Of a stretch of DNA of 64,000 nt, positions 30,817 through 40,243 are shown piece by piece. The notes under the pieces are model-generated. The model ran no database searches and had not been told where the DNA came from. It saw only the letters and a list, made by a program, of their open reading frames with translations. The translations under genes and the position numbers were made by a program. The DNA is from Sugiyamaella lignohabitans (lineage: Eukaryota > Ascomycota > Dipodascomycetes > Dipodascales > Trichomonascaceae), in NCBI RefSeq assembly GCF_001640025.1, contig NC_031672.1, positions 5,208,001 to 5,272,000 of the forward strand, in the 5' to 3' direction. Numbering within the stretch: the stretch's first letter is position 1; every line of letters begins with the position of its first letter.

Positions 30817-32877
30817 TCAGTCGTTGCGCTTGAAAACATCTTCAACAGCCTTCTTGTTGGCCTCAAGAATCTTCTTTCTTTGGAGTTTCTGAGCAGAGGT
30901 AACATAGCCGTTTTGAGGAGTCCATTCAATAGGGCTGATGACAATACCAGCAAGAAGCTCAACACCAGAAAGTCCAGCAGCTTTACCAGTTTCAAGAATA
31001 CTCTTATGAATAACTGAGGTGATGCGAGGGTCTTGGGCAACATCCTCGTGAATATCAATCTTCTTATCAGAACAAAGCTCGTGGATGGCCTTTTCAGCTG
31101 GTACAATAATGGCAATTGGCTTAACATGCGAAGAGTCAGCATAGACACAAATATTGGCAACATAGGGGTTGGAACGGTAAGTAGATTCAAGCTTTTCAAG
31201 AGCAATGTATTCTCCATGCAACGTCTTAACGAGATTCTTCTTACGGTCAATGAGCTTCAGCGATCCAGAAGGAGTCCATTCACCAATGTCACCAGTCATG
31301 AACCAGCCATCCTCGGTGAATGCATCTTTAGTCTCTTTCTCGTTCTTGAAGTATTGGGGGCTGACAGGGTTACCCTTAATGAATACTTCACCTTGGTTAT
31401 TCTTGGCAAAGTAACCAGCATCTGGAACATCAACAAGCTTAACAGTGACACCGTGAGTAAGCTCGCCCTGAGTGCCAAACTCGAAATTGCGAGGACTCAT
31501 AAGTGAACAGTTGGCATTGGTCTCAGTAAGACCATAACCAATCAAAAGTGGAGCAATGAGAGTTGAAATAAATACTTGGGTGTCTTTCGACAGAGCGGCA
31601 CCTCCGTTCATCACAAACTTGACATTACCACCAGTAGCATCCTTGACCTTCTTGAAGATCAAAGTATCGACAAGTGGGACTGGGATACCATAGTGGCTTA
31701 AACCAAGCTTGGCATAGTAAGCGGCCCAGAAAATCTTTTGAACAATAGAAGGATTCTCCTTAATCTTGCTCAAGATACCCTTGCGGACGTTTTCCCAGAC
31801 TGTTGGCACACCGACCATGATATCAGGCTTGTATTCACGGATATCTCCCAAACAGTTCTTGACAGAGACGTCACTAAGAGTTTTGGGATTGGCATAACCC
31901 AGAGTAGCACCCCAGTGAATGCAGCCCAACTCAAGGGTAAATTCGAAAATATGGGCTAAAGGAAGGAATGCCAAAACCTTGTCTCCAGGACAGATTGTCT
32001 TGTGATCAATATTACCAGCTACACCGGCAACGCCTCCCACAACAGTCTTTTGGAGCAGAATAACACCCTTGGGGGTTCCCGTGGAGCCGGAAGTATACAT
32101 AATGAGAGCGGTATCCTCTGGAGAAGGAGGCGAAGCAGGAATAGAATTGGCCTTTCCAAGAGCTACAAGGTCCTCAAAACGTAGAACTTGGATATCTTCA
32201 CGAAGAGCTTTGAGCTCTTCAATGTCCTTGTCATAATTGGCATCTTCAATATCTTGGCGGTAGATGATGTACTTGATCTTGGTAGCCTTCTTAAGAGGTC
32301 GCAATAAGGTGTGCAAATTGGCACCGTCGACAAGAACACCGACAGTTTCAGTTTCGACCATCGAGTGAGTCAAACCCTCTTCACCCAATGTGTCGTATGC
32401 AGTTACAACAGGGATACCTTGGCTGCTACAAGCAAGAGCAGTTTGTAACCATTCTGCACAGGTCTGAGCATAGATGTGGAATCTCTCTTCGCCATTGGGC
32501 TTGACGCCTAATTTAACCAAACCTGAGGCGATATTGGAAACAAGGGTATCCAACTCACGATATGTGATATTGTGATAGGGGGTCAATTCGTAATATTGCC
32601 ATTTCTTGGGGACTTTTTGATCTTTACCATCAATCTTTTTAGTAACCATCTTCTCCTCAGTGTGAATGGTCTTAATTACACGAGAAGCCATAGCATATCT
32701 GGTATCGTAGAGCTCGACATTCTTTTTGAAGAGCTTATAGATTGTATCAACGCCAGGAACGTCGTCTGGAGTAGTCCAGGCATGGTCCTTGGCATGAATA
32801 TTTCTTCTGGGGGCAGTCTCACCAGGCTTAGCTGGTCCAACTTCTACAGTAGAAGCAGACCTATGAAAAAAACCCAT
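30817..32877 (-). CDS. FAA1: Long-chain fatty acyl-CoA synthetase (Faa1/Faa4 type)
   Basis: The protein has 686 residues (Faa1 is 700). It activates imported long-chain fatty acids to acyl-CoA. The early ETAPRRN motif and the order of blocks fit the Faa1/Faa4 subgroup: YHNITYRELDTLVSNIASGL, AMP-binding TALIMYTSGSTGTPKGVILL, LAFLPLAHIFEF, GYGLTETNANCSLMSP, and GWFMTGDIGEWTPSGSLKLI with DRKKNLVKTLHGEYIALEKL. The product lacks a signal peptide and ends FKRND. FAA1 and FAA4 cannot be told apart from one copy. It is convergent with the CLD1-like gene and has a probable 5'-UTR intron. Codon bias suggests strong expression. Confidence 0.93.
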   Translation of the reverse strand: MGFFHRSASTVEVGPAKPGETAPRRNIHAKDHAWTTPDDVPGVDTIYKLFKKNVELYDTRYAMASRVIKTIHTEEKMVTKKIDGKDQKVPKKWQYYELTPYHNITYRELDTLVSNIASGLVKLGVKPNGEERFHIYAQTCAEWLQTALACSSQGIPVVTAYDTLGEEGLTHSMVETETVGVLVDGANLHTLLRPLKKATKIKYIIYRQDIEDANYDKDIEELKALREDIQVLRFEDLVALGKANSIPASPPSPEDTALIMYTSGSTGTPKGVILLQKTVVGGVAGVAGNIDHKTICPGDKVLAFLPLAHIFEFTLELGCIHWGATLGYANPKTLSDVSVKNCLGDIREYKPDIMVGVPTVWENVRKGILSKIKENPSIVQKIFWAAYYAKLGLSHYGIPVPLVDTLIFKKVKDATGGNVKFVMNGGAALSKDTQVFISTLIAPLLIGYGLTETNANCSLMSPRNFEFGTQGELTHGVTVKLVDVPDAGYFAKNNQGEVFIKGNPVSPQYFKNEKETKDAFTEDGWFMTGDIGEWTPSGSLKLIDRKKNLVKTLHGEYIALEKLESTYRSNPYVANICVYADSSHVKPIAIIVPAEKAIHELCSDKKIDIHEDVAQDPRITSVIHKSILETGKAAGLSGVELLAGIVISPIEWTPQNGYVTSAQKLQRKKILEANKKAVEDVFKRND

Positions 32878-32902
32878 TCTGAATTAATCTTGATTCAAGT
32901 TA

Positions 32903-33521
32903 CTGAATTTGTTAGTACTCGATCCTGATGGTAAAATTATCGGCTCCTTTCGACAACAAAAATTGGTAGCAAACTAAGAATGATTGATGCCGAACTCGAC
33001 GGAAATGTAAATGCTTCAGGGCGAAAATTAAATGACTGTCTTAGATCCTGCTTCTAGAATCCGCAAGACAATAGAGGCCCCGAAAAAATGTTTCAGATAA
33101 GCTAAGGCAATTTGTGTAACCTGCCGCGGCTGCTAAGGTCAATGCATGAAAGATGTTGCTGCTAAATCTGACCAACCCAATAACAGTCTTCAATAGACAA
33201 GACGGCAAGTGGAGTGCAGGCTAGAGAATCGGTTTCAAGGCTGTGTGTGTGATTAACGGAATTCTCGCTTTTCTTCGTAGTCTCATTGACATTGTACTAG
33301 GCTGCGTTTCGAATCAATCGATTTAGCTGAAAGAGATCCAGTCTAACAATTGAACAGCCATATGAAGACCAAGCTGTTCATAACTGTAGAACCGAACTTA
33401 TCGTGCCGAGTACAAATTTAAAGTCATCACTAACCTGATAGCTATCTGATACCCATTTGGACTTGACCCCTCCTCTACCTCTCCTCCCTTTACCACAGTC
33501 AAAACAACACAGTACACTTAC
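32903..33521 (-). other. Candidate 5'-UTR intron of the FAA1-like gene
   Basis: On the minus strand a strong donor AAG|GTAAGTG at 33521 pairs with a perfect TACTAAC branch site (32917-32911) and a nearby CAG acceptor ending at 32903, 25 nt before the start codon. A second CAG ends at 32879. The spacing of 8-9 nt from branch to acceptor matches coding introns elsewhere in the window. The donor choice is less certain than the branch and acceptor. Confidence 0.45.
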
Positions 33522-33522
33522 C

Positions 33523-35107
33523 TTATAGCAATTGATTATCTGTAAAGGATCTAACTGGATCCAATCGATATAAATATCTAGAGATACTAGTTAGAAATCA
33601 GAAAAATAGATCTTTGGGCTGGGATATTCCACCTTTAATTCATTGCCGCCACATTCGTATAATAGCACAAAAGCTCTGATACGACTGTGCTAAGTTTTAA
33701 CACTGTCGATTTTATGTTACAAAGTTGACTCATCTACGATTTCTGTTATCAGCTCAAGATAAGAACAGGAACATTCATACGAAGTGTCCGTGTATTGTCG
33801 ACCGGAATTACGAGTTGTCTACCAACAACGTCCCGACTCAAGTCCTTCCATCTAATTCCCAGTATTCTGTCTAACTTACAGTAATAATGCTTTATTTCAG
33901 GTCTGACTTGATACTACAGTCGACTATAGTCAAGTATAGTTACAATCAAGAACCGAAGGCAAATACTTCTAATCAATTATTATTAAAGAAATCGCAAGAA
34001 AACAGTAAAGACGGAAGAGATGGCTACTTCCTACTCCCAATTGAGGCAAATCCTTTCGTCGATCCAGTTACCACTCTCCCCCCTTGCAGATTGTGGTTCT
34101 GTTCAGAAGCAGCTGTATCCGTACGCGGTAACAATTGAATAGCAGGGCAGAATCACATGCAAAGCCCGCTAACCGGAGTTTACCCAACAAAAATTTTGTG
34201 GGGGCAAACACTTAAACCACCCAAGCCAAGGTTCCTGCCAGCCGTATCAGTTAACTCCACCAGCTTTTAGCAAGCATTAACACCGGTTGGGAATAACTGG
34301 CTATAAACCATTGGGTCCATAGCCAAGTCTGTTGGTCCCAAAGTTCAGGAGGTCAGCGGTTCAAAACTAAATATTCTGAGATGCGGGGTACAAACCATCA
34401 ATAAACCGAGGAGATATGTCGCATCACTGTATCATCAGCCACTTGTTTCTTATCGTACTCTCGGCAACGCAACTCCTCGGCTTCTGCTATCTGATTATTG
34501 TCGCTCCTAAGTGTGTCTCACCTCTTTCGCATTCCTAACAGAGATTACTTCTAGCATGTTTATGCAGGGACCAAGCTCTGCATGAGCCCTAGCATATCGA
34601 CATCTGTCGCCCCTGGTTCCAACAGCTCACATACAGTCCCAGACCCCTTAACTACAGTCGCTATAGGATTCTTCGCACGATAGAAACTGCTTCACGCAAT
34701 ATATATATATATATATATATATATTGATAATGTTTGTTATGTAGTATGTTTCCTCTGAGTTCGCTGGGAAATTGGAGACCATGTAAAGAGAGAGCGCAGG
34801 TCAATTTGGCAATGCCAACAGGCAGTTCCAGGTCATATTGTCTACTTTTATTGCCAAAAATGATCCAGTCTTTCGTTAGTTGAATAATTTCACTCTCTCC
34901 CTGACAAACGTACCTTTAACAACATGGTCCTGCGCTGTAAGCAAATTCTGTCTGTATAAGTAGAAGATTTTGATCGGGGAGCGCATCGACCGCCAAAAAT
35001 ATGTAAACAGAAGAATTAATTTGATTTTCGACATCAGGATCAATCGCAGACTGACTTTGGCGATTGTGAGCAGTTATTCGTGTTTGCTTGAGGTTGCAGT
35101 AGAATTG
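33523..35107. other. Long intergenic region between FAA1 and NUP145
   Basis: This ~1.6-kb AT-rich region lies upstream of two divergent genes. It holds a (AT)13 run at 34699-34724. A short frame at 33887-34138 (83 codons) shows no recognisable protein features. A sequence near 34311-34370 has tRNA-box-like words but no cloverleaf. No gene is supported here. Confidence 0.5.
34699..34724. repeat. (AT)13 dinucleotide repeat
   Basis: An uninterrupted AT dinucleotide run lies in the NUP145 upstream region. Confidence 0.95.
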
Positions 35108-35247
35108 GTAAGTGGTTATTTATATTGAGCACAGAAATATTTAGTAAAAGTGGTATTTTCTGACGCTCTTTGAACCAACATTGTTGTACGAGTCGATGTT
35201 GCTGTTGTGGATGTATGTTCAAAGATACTAACTTGAAACAAGAGCAG
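35108..35247 (+). other. Candidate 5'-UTR intron of NUP145
   Basis: GTAAGT at 35108-35113, a perfect TACTAAC at 35226-35232 and a CAG ending at 35247 (other AGs at 35242 and 35244) define an intron of about 140 nt. The NUP145 start codon is 40 bp downstream. No ATG-started frame upstream connects in frame, so it should be non-coding. Confidence 0.5.
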
Positions 35248-35286
35248 AACAGTAGAATAGCTGCTTAGATCTCAGAACTGCTCAAA

Positions 35287-38200
35287 ATGTTTGGGTCCGG
35301 GTCGACTGCCGCAAGCTTTAAATTTCCGGCAACAAATAATAATCCAACTCAATTTAGTTTGGGTGCTCCTGCTCAGCCCATCCAACGTACACGTAGCAAT
35401 TCATCGGTGTCTACTTTTGGCGGATCCACCAGTGCATCAAATCCCTTGTTTGGTGGTACCACAACGGGCTCAACTAACAATTCTTTATTTGGTGCTTCTA
35501 CCTCCAACAATACTTCATCTGCTCCTAGTTTGTTCGGTTCAAATAATACAGCTAACCAGCAGAGTAGTGGATTATTTGGCGCCAAACCCAATTCTTCACA
35601 GCCTGGAGGTACAACTAGTGGTTTATTCGGAACCAATTCAACAGCTACAAGCCAGCCCAATACTGGTCTATTCGGGACCAATAATAACCAGTCCACTTCC
35701 AATTTGTTTGGCTCTGCTAACCAAACTGGAACGGGATTATTCGGTGCTAACAATGCTACTAAACCAAACACTGGCACCTTTGGTGTAAGTACGAACACTA
35801 CTCAGCCTAGTTCCAGTTTGTTTGGCAACAACACCAATGCTGCTACAGGCCAATCCACCGGTGGCTTGTTTGGCAACAACACCAGTGCTACTACAGGCCA
35901 ATCAACTGGTGGTTTGCTTGGCAACAACACCAGTGCTACTACAGGCCAATCAACGGGTGGTTTGTTTGGGAGTTCAATTAACACACCAAGCAATAGTACG
36001 GGACTCAGTACTGGTGGCGGTTTATTTGGAAACACAAAGCCTAATTTTGGAATGCCAATTGCCTCGTCGTCTGGAACTGGAGCATTTGGTGGTACACAAC
36101 AGCCGACGAACAGTAACTCGCTATTTGGCAATTCAGCAAGCAATACATCTTCTTTGTTTGGTACTTCTACAACCATTACGCCTGGTGCCTCTCTATTCAA
36201 CACCAATGTTACAACGACACCCTCATCGAATACCATGTTCAATACTGTCAATAGCTCAACTCCATCGTTGACTGCGTCAATTGATCAAGCATCATATTCT
36301 TTAGCAGGTACTCCTTCTACAAGTTTTAATACCAGTGTAAATAGTCCATCTGTAGGGCCGTTAACGACTCCAAGACGGCAAACTGGATCGACCACCACAA
36401 CTCCTGGTTCTCTTCATAATAGCATTTCCCGACGCCATGGCTCACTTAAAGCATCTTCATCTGCTCGACTTGTCTTATCATCGGCAAGAAGCTCTCCATA
36501 TGTAAATACGAACTCCCCATACGGTCCTACAAGATTTGGTGATGCTGCTAGTTCAAGAATGCTCTCGCGGTCTCGATCAGAGTTAAATCTTGGCCGTGGG
36601 TCTCAACTTCGACCCCAAAGAAGTATTGACGATTTTAGCTCGGTTTCAATGGGACTCAAAGATATGAAAAATAGCGATATCAAGAAGTTAGTTATCAACA
36701 AGCGTAACTTGGCTTTGGAAGCCATTACTGGAAGGTCCACAGGTAGACATACTCTGGAACTTAATGGAAACGCTAATGGATCAGATAAAAGCAGGAATGG
36801 TAGTGTCAATGGCCATGTTCATAGTAATGGTGCAATGTCTGAAGTTGACACCAGCATCAGCCGGCCTCGCTCATCAGAGCCATTTTTGACCCCTTCTTTT
36901 AGTCGTACCCAGCGTGATCTTTCATCCAATAAAGTAAATTCCGTGTCCAGAATTTCCACCGCAAATAAAACTGCTGAGGAGGCTGGATACTGGATTTCCC
37001 CTTCATTATCCACACTTTCTAGTTTATCTAGAAGACAACTAGAGCATGTTGATAATTTAACAATTGGACGTCATGGTTATGGTCAACTAGTCTACCCTCA
37101 ACCAGTCGACCTTAGTGATGTCGACCTCTCGGAAATCTTGGGCAATATAGTCATTTTTGGCAATTTGAGTGTATGTGTGTATCCCGACGAATCAAAGAAG
37201 GCCCCTGAAGGTGAGAAGCTCAATGTTCCTGCTATTATTACATTAGAAAAGACTTTTGCCATTGATAAGAAGACCAATCAGTATATTAAAGATCCAGTTG
37301 ATCCCAGATTAATCAAACACAAGCTTCGACTGCGTAAAACCATCGAGTCTAGGGGAGGCGAGTTCTTGTCCTATGATTTTGACAATGGCCTTTGGGTATT
37401 TCGGGTTCCCCATTTTAGTGTATGGGGACTTGTAGATGATGACGACGAAGATGACGAAGACATTGTAACTAATCCCGTCACGGATAATTCTAATCCAACT
37501 GCTGGTAATTTGGAAAATAATGGCCCATTAAAATTTCAGACTGATTATTCTTTCAGTGGACAGTATCATCAACAGAATGGGGAGAATAATTTCAACATTG
37601 ACAATGAGCTCTTGTCAGCTAAAGATTTGAACGAATTGCTGGAGGAATCTCAAAGCCAAGCGAATTTTCAAAACGGCGAAGAGTTCTTATTTGATGATGG
37701 CAATTTCCAGAATTTAGCCCAGAAGGGAGATTTAAGAGAGTATAATTCGCCTGCTACCGAGTCCTTTAATACCCATTATGCCACCAACAATGTTCCTACT
37801 GTATGGGGCAAGCCAACGGGAGGAAACGGTTTCGAATATGGTTCCTCGGACGATGAAGAAATGGAAGTATCAGAGCCAGTTGCTGTTTCTTCATCGTCTG
37901 AAGAATATGCGATTGCCATAAATAATGAAGCCACTTCACAGCATTTAGTCCATGATGAGTCTATTTTAACCGAAGAGCAGGATATCCTTCAGTCTAAAAA
38001 TTGGAGCCATCAGCTTGCTATTTCTTCTCGACTAGATTCTCCTTTTGCATTACCATCACCGAACAATGTACAACGCAAAGTTGAGAAGGAAGTCTTTACG
38101 ACGTCGGACCTTGACAACCTTGTTTTCGGTGGTTTGGCAGCTTTAGATAATAGTTCAAGTGCCCAATATGACAAAGCTGCCAAAGAATTAAGGCTTCCGC

Positions 38201-40053
38201 CAATGTTTTCTAGAAGTTCATTCGCACGATTCAGTCCAGGGTGGTCGGAAAAGCTTTTAGTAAAGGATACTGACGGCATAAAGCTGAAATCACTGGACCA
38301 AAATCATATTTCTACTTCTGTGATTTCTAATCTCATAAACAAGCAGCTTAAGATGAGTGATATTAGTCAACGAAGAAATGGATTGCCATTGACAACGCCC
38401 AACAAGGACCTGACTATGAGGTTCTTGGCTGCTAATGCCAATCCTGCTTCGTCAGATGAGAAGGAATTATGGGAATTAGCGTCCATTTTATTTGATAATG
38501 TCCACTCCATTGGACTGGAACAGTTCGAGCAGAAATTAGATCTAGCGCCTCATGTTCAAGAACGGATAAAGGAGCAACATCGTCGGAAATTGCTGTCCAA
38601 CTGGTTGAAAAGAACGGTTTCGAGTAAAGTTGTCGAGGATCTGAATGTGAGTAAATTCTCGGATCCTCTTGACAATATTATGATTCAGCTGTCAGGAAAC
38701 TTGATACAGGATGCTGCTTTTACTGCGGCTAACTCAAATAACCTACATCTGGCTACGATAATCCCCTTGTTAGGAACTGATGATAACGGTATTCGAGAAG
38801 ATGCTCGCAGTCAACTAGATGATTGGCGTCAAAATAAGGCAATTTTCCAGATCCCAACTCAAATCAGGAAAGTTTTTGAACTTTTATCTGGCAATACCAC
38901 AGTCTCTGGAGAATTTAAAGCATCAGGCGAGTCTGTAGAATCACTTTACCTTTCTGAAGGGCTAGACTGGCTTCGCGCATTTGGTTTAAAGCTATGGTAT
39001 GAATCGAATAGAAGAGTACCTATCTCACAAGTTGTTGAAAGTTATACTCAGGCATTTACCAATCCTACTAATAGAGTAGCAAAGCCAACGACGAGCAGCA
39101 ATCAGCTAGATGTTCGATATCGCTTACTTAGGCTGTATGGATCTTTGAAGCCATCGTTAAGCTCTGTGCTGGAAACAGTAGATGGGCCACTTAATTTTAG
39201 GGAACCATGGTATCTGTATGTCGTTTTAGTTCTTTCATCAGGATTGTTTTCAGATGTCGGATCGTGTCTTGGTGACCAACTGACAGTGAATTTTGGTAGC
39301 CAATTAGAGAATATCGGGTTATGGATGGAAGCTATTTTTGTTTTCACTCATATCCGCAATGATACTACAGCCAAGATTCACATTGAGCGGGTGCTCTCAG
39401 AACATATAGATGAGACTGACCATCAGTTATCAGTTCGCAATCGTTTGACTGACGAGTTCAAGATTCCTGAGAGATACATCTCGTTTAGTAAAGCACTCAA
39501 GGCCAGGTATCAGCATGATTATTTCACTGAATCCATGAGCCTAATAAACGCTGGTCTCTGGGAAGAAGCGCATAAAACTATCGTCTCAAAAGTGGCACCT
39601 CGTGCAGTTATTGAAAGTAACCATCGCATCATCACTCCTCTTTTGCGTAGTATTGTCCACCCGGATTCAATACCATCTTGGGGTATCGGCGGACAAATGT
39701 ATTTGGACTATGCGGAGCTTGTAGATTTGGTGAAAGGGGAAGATCTCGAAACAGAACGTACACGTCGTTTGGCCCATCGCGTTTCTCATGCTCTTGCCAA
39801 TACCAAGATTGGTGAGAATCCAGATGTCAAGGTAGCAGTGTCACTCATGTCATCTTTTGTTGGAAAATATGCTGCCAAAGTAAGTAGGGATCATGAGAGA
39901 AGGAATTTTACTAGTCTTCTATTTGATACTAACATAGTCCAGTCGTTGAACGGATCCACAATTCTAAGCATGCAAATGGACGGAACAACTTATTATAACC
40001 AGACACTATCTCTGTCGGTAGACTATTTCAAAGAGAGATTACTAGCATTATAA
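35287..40053 (+). CDS. NUP145: Nucleoporin Nup145 (Nup98-Nup96 precursor)
   Basis: The protein has 1,588 residues and is the self-cleaving nucleoporin precursor. The first ~330 residues are FG/GLFG repeats forming the permeability barrier (GLFGNNT, SLFGTST and many others). Residues ~575-711 form the autoproteolytic domain, ending in VPHFSVWGL; cleavage in the family falls between Phe710 and Ser711. An acidic linker (DDDDEDDEDIV) follows, then the alpha-helical Nup145C/Nup96 scaffold to the end, with WGIGGQMYLDYAEL near the C-terminus. Cleavage would give about 710-residue Nup98-like and 878-residue Nup96-like proteins, the latter in the Y complex. Three near-identical 16-residue FG units (35824-35967) are a recent tandem duplication. 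Confidence 0.95.
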   Translation: MFGSGSTAASFKFPATNNNPTQFSLGAPAQPIQRTRSNSSVSTFGGSTSASNPLFGGTTTGSTNNSLFGASTSNNTSSAPSLFGSNNTANQQSSGLFGAKPNSSQPGGTTSGLFGTNSTATSQPNTGLFGTNNNQSTSNLFGSANQTGTGLFGANNATKPNTGTFGVSTNTTQPSSSLFGNNTNAATGQSTGGLFGNNTSATTGQSTGGLLGNNTSATTGQSTGGLFGSSINTPSNSTGLSTGGGLFGNTKPNFGMPIASSSGTGAFGGTQQPTNSNSLFGNSASNTSSLFGTSTTITPGASLFNTNVTTTPSSNTMFNTVNSSTPSLTASIDQASYSLAGTPSTSFNTSVNSPSVGPLTTPRRQTGSTTTTPGSLHNSISRRHGSLKASSSARLVLSSARSSPYVNTNSPYGPTRFGDAASSRMLSRSRSELNLGRGSQLRPQRSIDDFSSVSMGLKDMKNSDIKKLVINKRNLALEAITGRSTGRHTLELNGNANGSDKSRNGSVNGHVHSNGAMSEVDTSISRPRSSEPFLTPSFSRTQRDLSSNKVNSVSRISTANKTAEEAGYWISPSLSTLSSLSRRQLEHVDNLTIGRHGYGQLVYPQPVDLSDVDLSEILGNIVIFGNLSVCVYPDESKKAPEGEKLNVPAIITLEKTFAIDKKTNQYIKDPVDPRLIKHKLRLRKTIESRGGEFLSYDFDNGLWVFRVPHFSVWGLVDDDDEDDEDIVTNPVTDNSNPTAGNLENNGPLKFQTDYSFSGQYHQQNGENNFNIDNELLSAKDLNELLEESQSQANFQNGEEFLFDDGNFQNLAQKGDLREYNSPATESFNTHYATNNVPTVWGKPTGGNGFEYGSSDDEEMEVSEPVAVSSSSEEYAIAINNEATSQHLVHDESILTEEQDILQSKNWSHQLAISSRLDSPFALPSPNNVQRKVEKEVFTTSDLDNLVFGGLAALDNSSSAQYDKAAKELRLPPMFSRSSFARFSPGWSEKLLVKDTDGIKLKSLDQNHISTSVISNLINKQLKMSDISQRRNGLPLTTPNKDLTMRFLAANANPASSDEKELWELASILFDNVHSIGLEQFEQKLDLAPHVQERIKEQHRRKLLSNWLKRTVSSKVVEDLNVSKFSDPLDNIMIQLSGNLIQDAAFTAANSNNLHLATIIPLLGTDDNGIREDARSQLDDWRQNKAIFQIPTQIRKVFELLSGNTTVSGEFKASGESVESLYLSEGLDWLRAFGLKLWYESNRRVPISQVVESYTQAFTNPTNRVAKPTTSSNQLDVRYRLLRLYGSLKPSLSSVLETVDGPLNFREPWYLYVVLVLSSGLFSDVGSCLGDQLTVNFGSQLENIGLWMEAIFVFTHIRNDTTAKIHIERVLSEHIDETDHQLSVRNRLTDEFKIPERYISFSKALKARYQHDYFTESMSLINAGLWEEAHKTIVSKVAPRAVIESNHRIITPLLRSIVHPDSIPSWGIGGQMYLDYAELVDLVKGEDLETERTRRLAHRVSHALANTKIGENPDVKVAVSLMSSFVGKYAAKVSRDHERRNFTSLLFDTNIVQSLNGSTILSMQMDGTTYYNQTLSLSVDYFKERLLAL
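35824..35967 (+). repeat. 48-bp tandem triplication in the Nup145 FG region
   Basis: Three consecutive 48-bp units each encode GNNT(N/S)A(A/T)TGQSTGGL(F/L). The copies differ at only a few bases, including silent ones, which indicates recent duplication. One copy has GLLG in place of GLFG. Confidence 0.8.
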
Positions 40054-40243
40054 AACTCTTATGTATTGTATTTTTGTACTATATTTTATTTCTAATTGTA
40101 AATAGCCACATCAACTCTACCATGAAACTGTAGTTGGCATTTCCCGGCCTGAAGACGAAATATAGATCATAGATCAGGATCAGCCGCATAACGCGCATCA
40201 TTTATTACCAGCTTCGCGAACCAAACACGAAGCGTCGTCTTCA

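Noticed and set aside
33887..34138. 83-codon plus-strand frame between FAA1 and NUP145
   Set aside because: Composition is not protein-like, there is no recognisable motif and it lies in promoter-type AT-rich DNA.
34311..34370. tRNA-like words (TAGCCAAGT and GGTTCAAAACT)
   Set aside because: Spacing between the A- and B-box-like words is about 7 nt too short and no acceptor stem pairs; at most a relic.
35291..36271. Long alternative and antisense frames in the NUP145 FG region
   Set aside because: Repetitive FG-coding DNA keeps other frames open; the main frame has clear GLFG repeats.
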